DNA of 64,000 bases from Stramentimicrobium sp964433555 (lineage in GTDB: Bacteria > Atribacterota > Phoenicimicrobiia > Phoenicimicrobiales > Stramentimicrobiaceae): the NCBI GenBank assembly GCA_964433555.1, contig CAYSRG010000004.1:50842-114841 (forward strand), given 5' to 3'. The translations under genes and the position numbers were made by a program. The first letter of the stretch is position 1, and every line of letters begins with the position of its first letter. The notes under the pieces were generated by a model, which had not been told where the DNA came from, ran no database searches, and saw only the letters and a program-made list of their open reading frames with translations. This document shows, one piece after another, positions 61,199-64,000 of the stretch.

Positions 61199-64000
61199 AT
61201 GAAAATTTCACAATTAGCTTTGCCTATTTTTTTATTCGGCTTGCTCTTATTTTTTCTAACAAGTTGTACCGGCATAATACCCATTTCGCCAGCTCCTTCA
61301 CCTGGAACTACCGAAGAAGATGCTACTACAATCAGTGGGCAGATTAAAATGCCATTGGTATGTTGTGTTCCTGTAGAAAAAGGAAGGGAAACAGAAAAAT
61401 CTGATGATGAAACCGAATTCTGGTCTGTTATTCCAGGAGCAATAGTAGAACTTAAGAGTTCCAACAATTGTAAAAAAGTGTTAGATACTACCGAAAGTGA
61501 TGAATCAGGAAATTATACATTCAAAGATGTTAAACCTGGTCTCTATATCATCACTGCTTATTGTCCATCTGATAATAACTATTTAGTGAAGGATGTAGCC
61601 GAAAAAATTGCCGGTCAGGCTCTTGACGCCGGTATCCCTGATTGTGCTTCCACCTCAACAGCTCTGGTAGCAGAGTACCATAATGGTTGTTACAATGGAT
61701 GGTATTTCTGCTTCAATAAGTATTCTGCTATTTATAAAAGAGTTAAAACAATCGCCGAAGCTATAGACCAGGTGGATCTTGTAGTAATTGAAAATAATAA
61801 AACTTATGATGAACTTGTAGCCCTTGTTTGTGATTCACTTCAAAATTGTTGCGGATCGTCTCCAGGAACTACACCTTCGAACGGAGGCGGAACTACCCCA
61901 GCTACAGAAACGACCATTAGTGTAGCAGATATATCTGGTATTAAGGCACCAGTTACCGGAGAAACTCCGGTAACCTCCCTTACATCTGATGTTTCGATGT
62001 CAGCTATCTCCAGAGCTTCCAAAGCGACCGAACAATATACTGGTACCGTCAGCTGGAATCCAAATCATAGTAAATTTGAGGCCAATGTAGTATATACTGC
62101 AACGATTACCCTGATACCCAAAGAAGGTTTTACCTTTAAGGGAGTGCCTGAAAACTTTTTTAAGGTAACAGGGGCAGATAAAGTATCAAACCTTCCAAAT
62201 TCAGGTGTAGTTACCGCAGTATTTCCAAAGACAGAACCATTAGAACATACCGTAACATTTAAGGAAACAAATAAATGTAAAGATGTGTCTATACAGGTTT
62301 ATAATGACGAGGAGTGCCAGGAAGCCAATAAAGTAGGAGATCCAATTACTACCAATAATAATGGAGAGGCAAGCAAAGATCTTCCTGATGGAAACTACTG
62401 GTTTATCGCTAAATTCGTAGGTTATAACGATTATAAAAAAGATTTTAAGGTAGAAGGAATTGATAAAACTGTTGAGTTTACGATGGTAGAAACAGAATAT
62501 ACTGTTTCTTTTAAAGAAAAAAATGAATTAACTGGCGTTTCCATTCAACTCTATTCTGATGCAGATCGCACCGTGCCAGTAGGCAGCGTATTAACCACGA
62601 ATAGCAGTGGCATAGCTACTGCAAACTTATCTAATGGCAGCTACTGGTTCACTGCCAGCCTTACAGACTATGATGACTATAATGACAACTTTGAAGTATC
62701 GGGAGCAGCAAAAAATGTTGAGTTTACAATGGTAGAAACAGTCAATACTGTAAATATTGCAGCAATACCAGGAGTCACACCCCCGGTAGCTGGTGCGACC
62801 CCGGTAACTGCTATTACCGAGACCGCACAATACACAGGAACCGTAGACTGGTCTCCAAATAATAGTCCTTTTGAATATGATACCCCATATACTGCTACCA
62901 TCACCTTAATTGCCAAATCAGGATTTACCCTTACCGGTGTAGCTAAAGATTTCTTTACTGTAGACGGTGCAGACCCGGTATCCAACGATGCTAATTCAGG
63001 TGTAGTTACCGCAGTATTTCCAAAGACAGCTATAGAAAAATTCACTGTAACTTTTCCTGATCCTGATAATGGTAGTTTGAGTGCAAAGGTTGATGATGCT
63101 GCTATTAACAGCGGTGATGAGATTGAAAAAGGAAAGTCAGTTGTTTTTACAGCAAGCCCGGATTCAAGCTACCAGGTCAAAGGCTGGAAATTAAATAATA
63201 ACCCAGTTGACTCCACAGAATTAACTTATACAGTGAATTCACTAAGCAGTGATATAGAGGTAGAAGTTGAGTTTGAAGAAATCCCTCCTGCAACCTACGA
63301 AATAACCTTTAAAGAAACAAATGAATTAGCAGGTGTTTCCATCCAGCTTTACTCTGATGCAGACAGGACTCAACCCCTGGGTGGACCAGGTATTACAAAC
63401 CAAGATGGTGAAGCTATCAGAATGCTTGCCAATGGCAATTATTGGTTTACTGCCAGTCTTGCTGGGTCTGAAGACTGTGAAGATAGTTTTGAGGTAGATG
63501 GAGAAGGCAAGACTATAGAGTTTACGATGGTATCAGCTCCACAGCCGGATGGCTTAGTCTTATGGCTTGACGCTGAAGATTATGATCCAGATACAGGCAA
63601 TTGGACAGATCTTAGTAGTTTTAATAATGATGTCAGTCAAACATCCAGCAGCAATCGACCCAATCTAATATCAAGTGGTCTCAATGGAAATCCCGTAGTA
63701 CGTTTTGATGGAACCTATGACTACCTGAGCCTGAACTGGAGTGATTCGCTGGGTGGTTCTCTTAATACTGATTCCATTACTATTTTTATGGTATTGAAAA
63801 ATAATGATATGTCTGGTGGTTCACAAACAATTATTGGAAGGTTTAACCAAGCAGGGCATATCAGTTTCCGCAAGAGTGGAAGTGAGGATGTTGTATATGC
63901 TATAGCTGGTGTATATGATAATCGGGTTTATTATCAAGAGCCAAACGGTGTAGGCGATGCAGGACCTTATGTATTGGGATTCCAATATGATCATTCAGTA
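61199..64000 (+). CDS. Large repeat-rich lipoprotein, paralogue of the previous one (partial, runs off the window)
   Basis: The frame is open for 934 codons from ATG 61199 (behind AAAAGGAG) to the window end. The signal peptide ends at the lipobox LTSC (Cys23). Residues about 30-215 match the cysteine-rich cassette of the preceding lipoprotein (GAIVELKSSNNC, GNYTFKDVKPGLYIITAYC, FNKYSAIY). The tail differs: two copies of a 100-residue repeat (QYTGTVSWNPNHSKFE type), three CnaB-like repeats (SIQLYSDADRT type), one InlB-like segment (GWKLNNNPVD) and a LamG-like start (GLVLWLDAEDYDPDTGNW). It is very likely an extracellular adhesin or carbohydrate-binding protein. Confidence 0.9.
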   Translation, partial: MKISQLALPIFLFGLLLFFLTSCTGIIPISPAPSPGTTEEDATTISGQIKMPLVCCVPVEKGRETEKSDDETEFWSVIPGAIVELKSSNNCKKVLDTTESDESGNYTFKDVKPGLYIITAYCPSDNNYLVKDVAEKIAGQALDAGIPDCASTSTALVAEYHNGCYNGWYFCFNKYSAIYKRVKTIAEAIDQVDLVVIENNKTYDELVALVCDSLQNCCGSSPGTTPSNGGGTTPATETTISVADISGIKAPVTGETPVTSLTSDVSMSAISRASKATEQYTGTVSWNPNHSKFEANVVYTATITLIPKEGFTFKGVPENFFKVTGADKVSNLPNSGVVTAVFPKTEPLEHTVTFKETNKCKDVSIQVYNDEECQEANKVGDPITTNNNGEASKDLPDGNYWFIAKFVGYNDYKKDFKVEGIDKTVEFTMVETEYTVSFKEKNELTGVSIQLYSDADRTVPVGSVLTTNSSGIATANLSNGSYWFTASLTDYDDYNDNFEVSGAAKNVEFTMVETVNTVNIAAIPGVTPPVAGATPVTAITETAQYTGTVDWSPNNSPFEYDTPYTATITLIAKSGFTLTGVAKDFFTVDGADPVSNDANSGVVTAVFPKTAIEKFTVTFPDPDNGSLSAKVDDAAINSGDEIEKGKSVVFTASPDSSYQVKGWKLNNNPVDSTELTYTVNSLSSDIEVEVEFEEIPPATYEITFKETNELAGVSIQLYSDADRTQPLGGPGITNQDGEAIRMLANGNYWFTASLAGSEDCEDSFEVDGEGKTIEFTMVSAPQPDGLVLWLDAEDYDPDTGNWTDLSSFNNDVSQTSSSNRPNLISSGLNGNPVVRFDGTYDYLSLNWSDSLGGSLNTDSITIFMVLKNNDMSGGSQTIIGRFNQAGHISFRKSGSEDVVYAIAGVYDNRVYYQEPNGVGDAGPYVLGFQYDHSV
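62198..63028 (+). repeat. Direct repeats inside the second lipoprotein gene
   Basis: A 36-nt segment at 62198-62233 is identical to 62993-63028 and lies at the end of each roughly 100-residue repeat (about 61912-62233 and 62744-63028). Three CnaB-like units occupy about 62243-62492, 62493-62740 and 63296-63533. Exact DNA identity indicates recent duplication or conversion. Confidence 0.85.

Noticed and set aside
1..64000. CRISPR arrays, tRNA, rRNA, insertion sequences or phage genes
   Set aside because: No regularly spaced repeats, cloverleaf-like sequences, transposase, integrase or phage structural genes were seen on either strand.

Overview
The window is AT-rich bacterial DNA, densely packed with genes in operons. 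It suggests an anaerobic, organic-acid and sugar-acid using bacterium: two TRAP dicarboxylate-type transporters, an oxygen-sensitive-type dihydroxyacid dehydratase, flavodoxin/ferredoxin-type proteins, two small nitroreductases, an archaeal-type phosphoglycerate mutase, and c-di-GMP-type riboswitches ahead of large lipoproteins. The mixture would fit Atribacterota or a similar low-GC anaerobic lineage, but nothing here fixes the taxonomy (no rRNA, tRNA or ribosomal protein gene is present).

Layout. 1-2.9 kb: end of a TRAP binding protein, dctQ, dctM and kduI, a uronate-uptake and catabolism operon. 3.2-3.7 kb: small membrane protein and a YbjQ-family protein. 4.2-7.8 kb: a heterodimeric ABC exporter with one degenerate ATP site. 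7.9-12 kb: a cell-wall amidase and a LysM-bearing 5'-nucleotidase. 12.2-18.7 kb: zinc alcohol dehydrogenase, a three-gene ABC importer (binding protein, ATPase, fused permease), a nitroreductase and an isoprenylcysteine-methyltransferase-like membrane protein. 18.8-23.1 kb: a sigma-70-type promoter and leucine-type T-box leader driving ilvB-ilvH-leuA. 23.1-32.3 kb: a PrpR-like sigma-54 activator followed by an inverted-repeat candidate enhancer, a near-perfect -24/-12 promoter and an operon of a PEP-mutase/isocitrate-lyase-type lyase, LeuC-like, LeuD-like and LeuB/TtuC-like proteins plus a complete TRAP transporter, closed by a terminator. 33.0-34.7 kb: ilvD. 34.7-37.6 kb: an EFR1-type flavodoxin-ferredoxin, nitroreductase and patatin-like lipase. 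37.7-38.9 kb: a decay zone with two gene remnants and a DOMON-like gene interrupted by an in-frame amber codon. 39.1-42.2 kb: NEW3-domain membrane protein with an ABC-2 ATPase and permease. 42.3-46.1 kb: queH, a BASS-type transporter, a YbhN-like flippase-type protein and a TPR/TatT-like protein. 46.4-57.6 kb: housekeeping and hydrolase genes (yjbQ, recD2, apgM, comB, HIT, M42 peptidase, HhH glycosylase, dGTPase, M23 peptidase, TPR protein). 57.9-64 kb: two paralogous riboswitch-lipoprotein modules; the second runs off the window.

How parts work together. The T-box couples ilvBH-leuA to leucyl-tRNA charging, while the neighbouring LeuCD/LeuB homologues sit behind a sigma-54 promoter with a lyase and a TRAP transporter. 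They may therefore serve catabolism of substituted malates or related diacids rather than, or as well as, leucine synthesis. The most interesting feature is at the right end: two GEMM-I aptamers sharing 77 identical nucleotides, each followed by a terminator and a large lipoprotein. The lipoproteins have the same cysteine-rich N-terminal cassette but different adhesin-like tails, suggesting a family of c-di-GMP-controlled, modular surface proteins.
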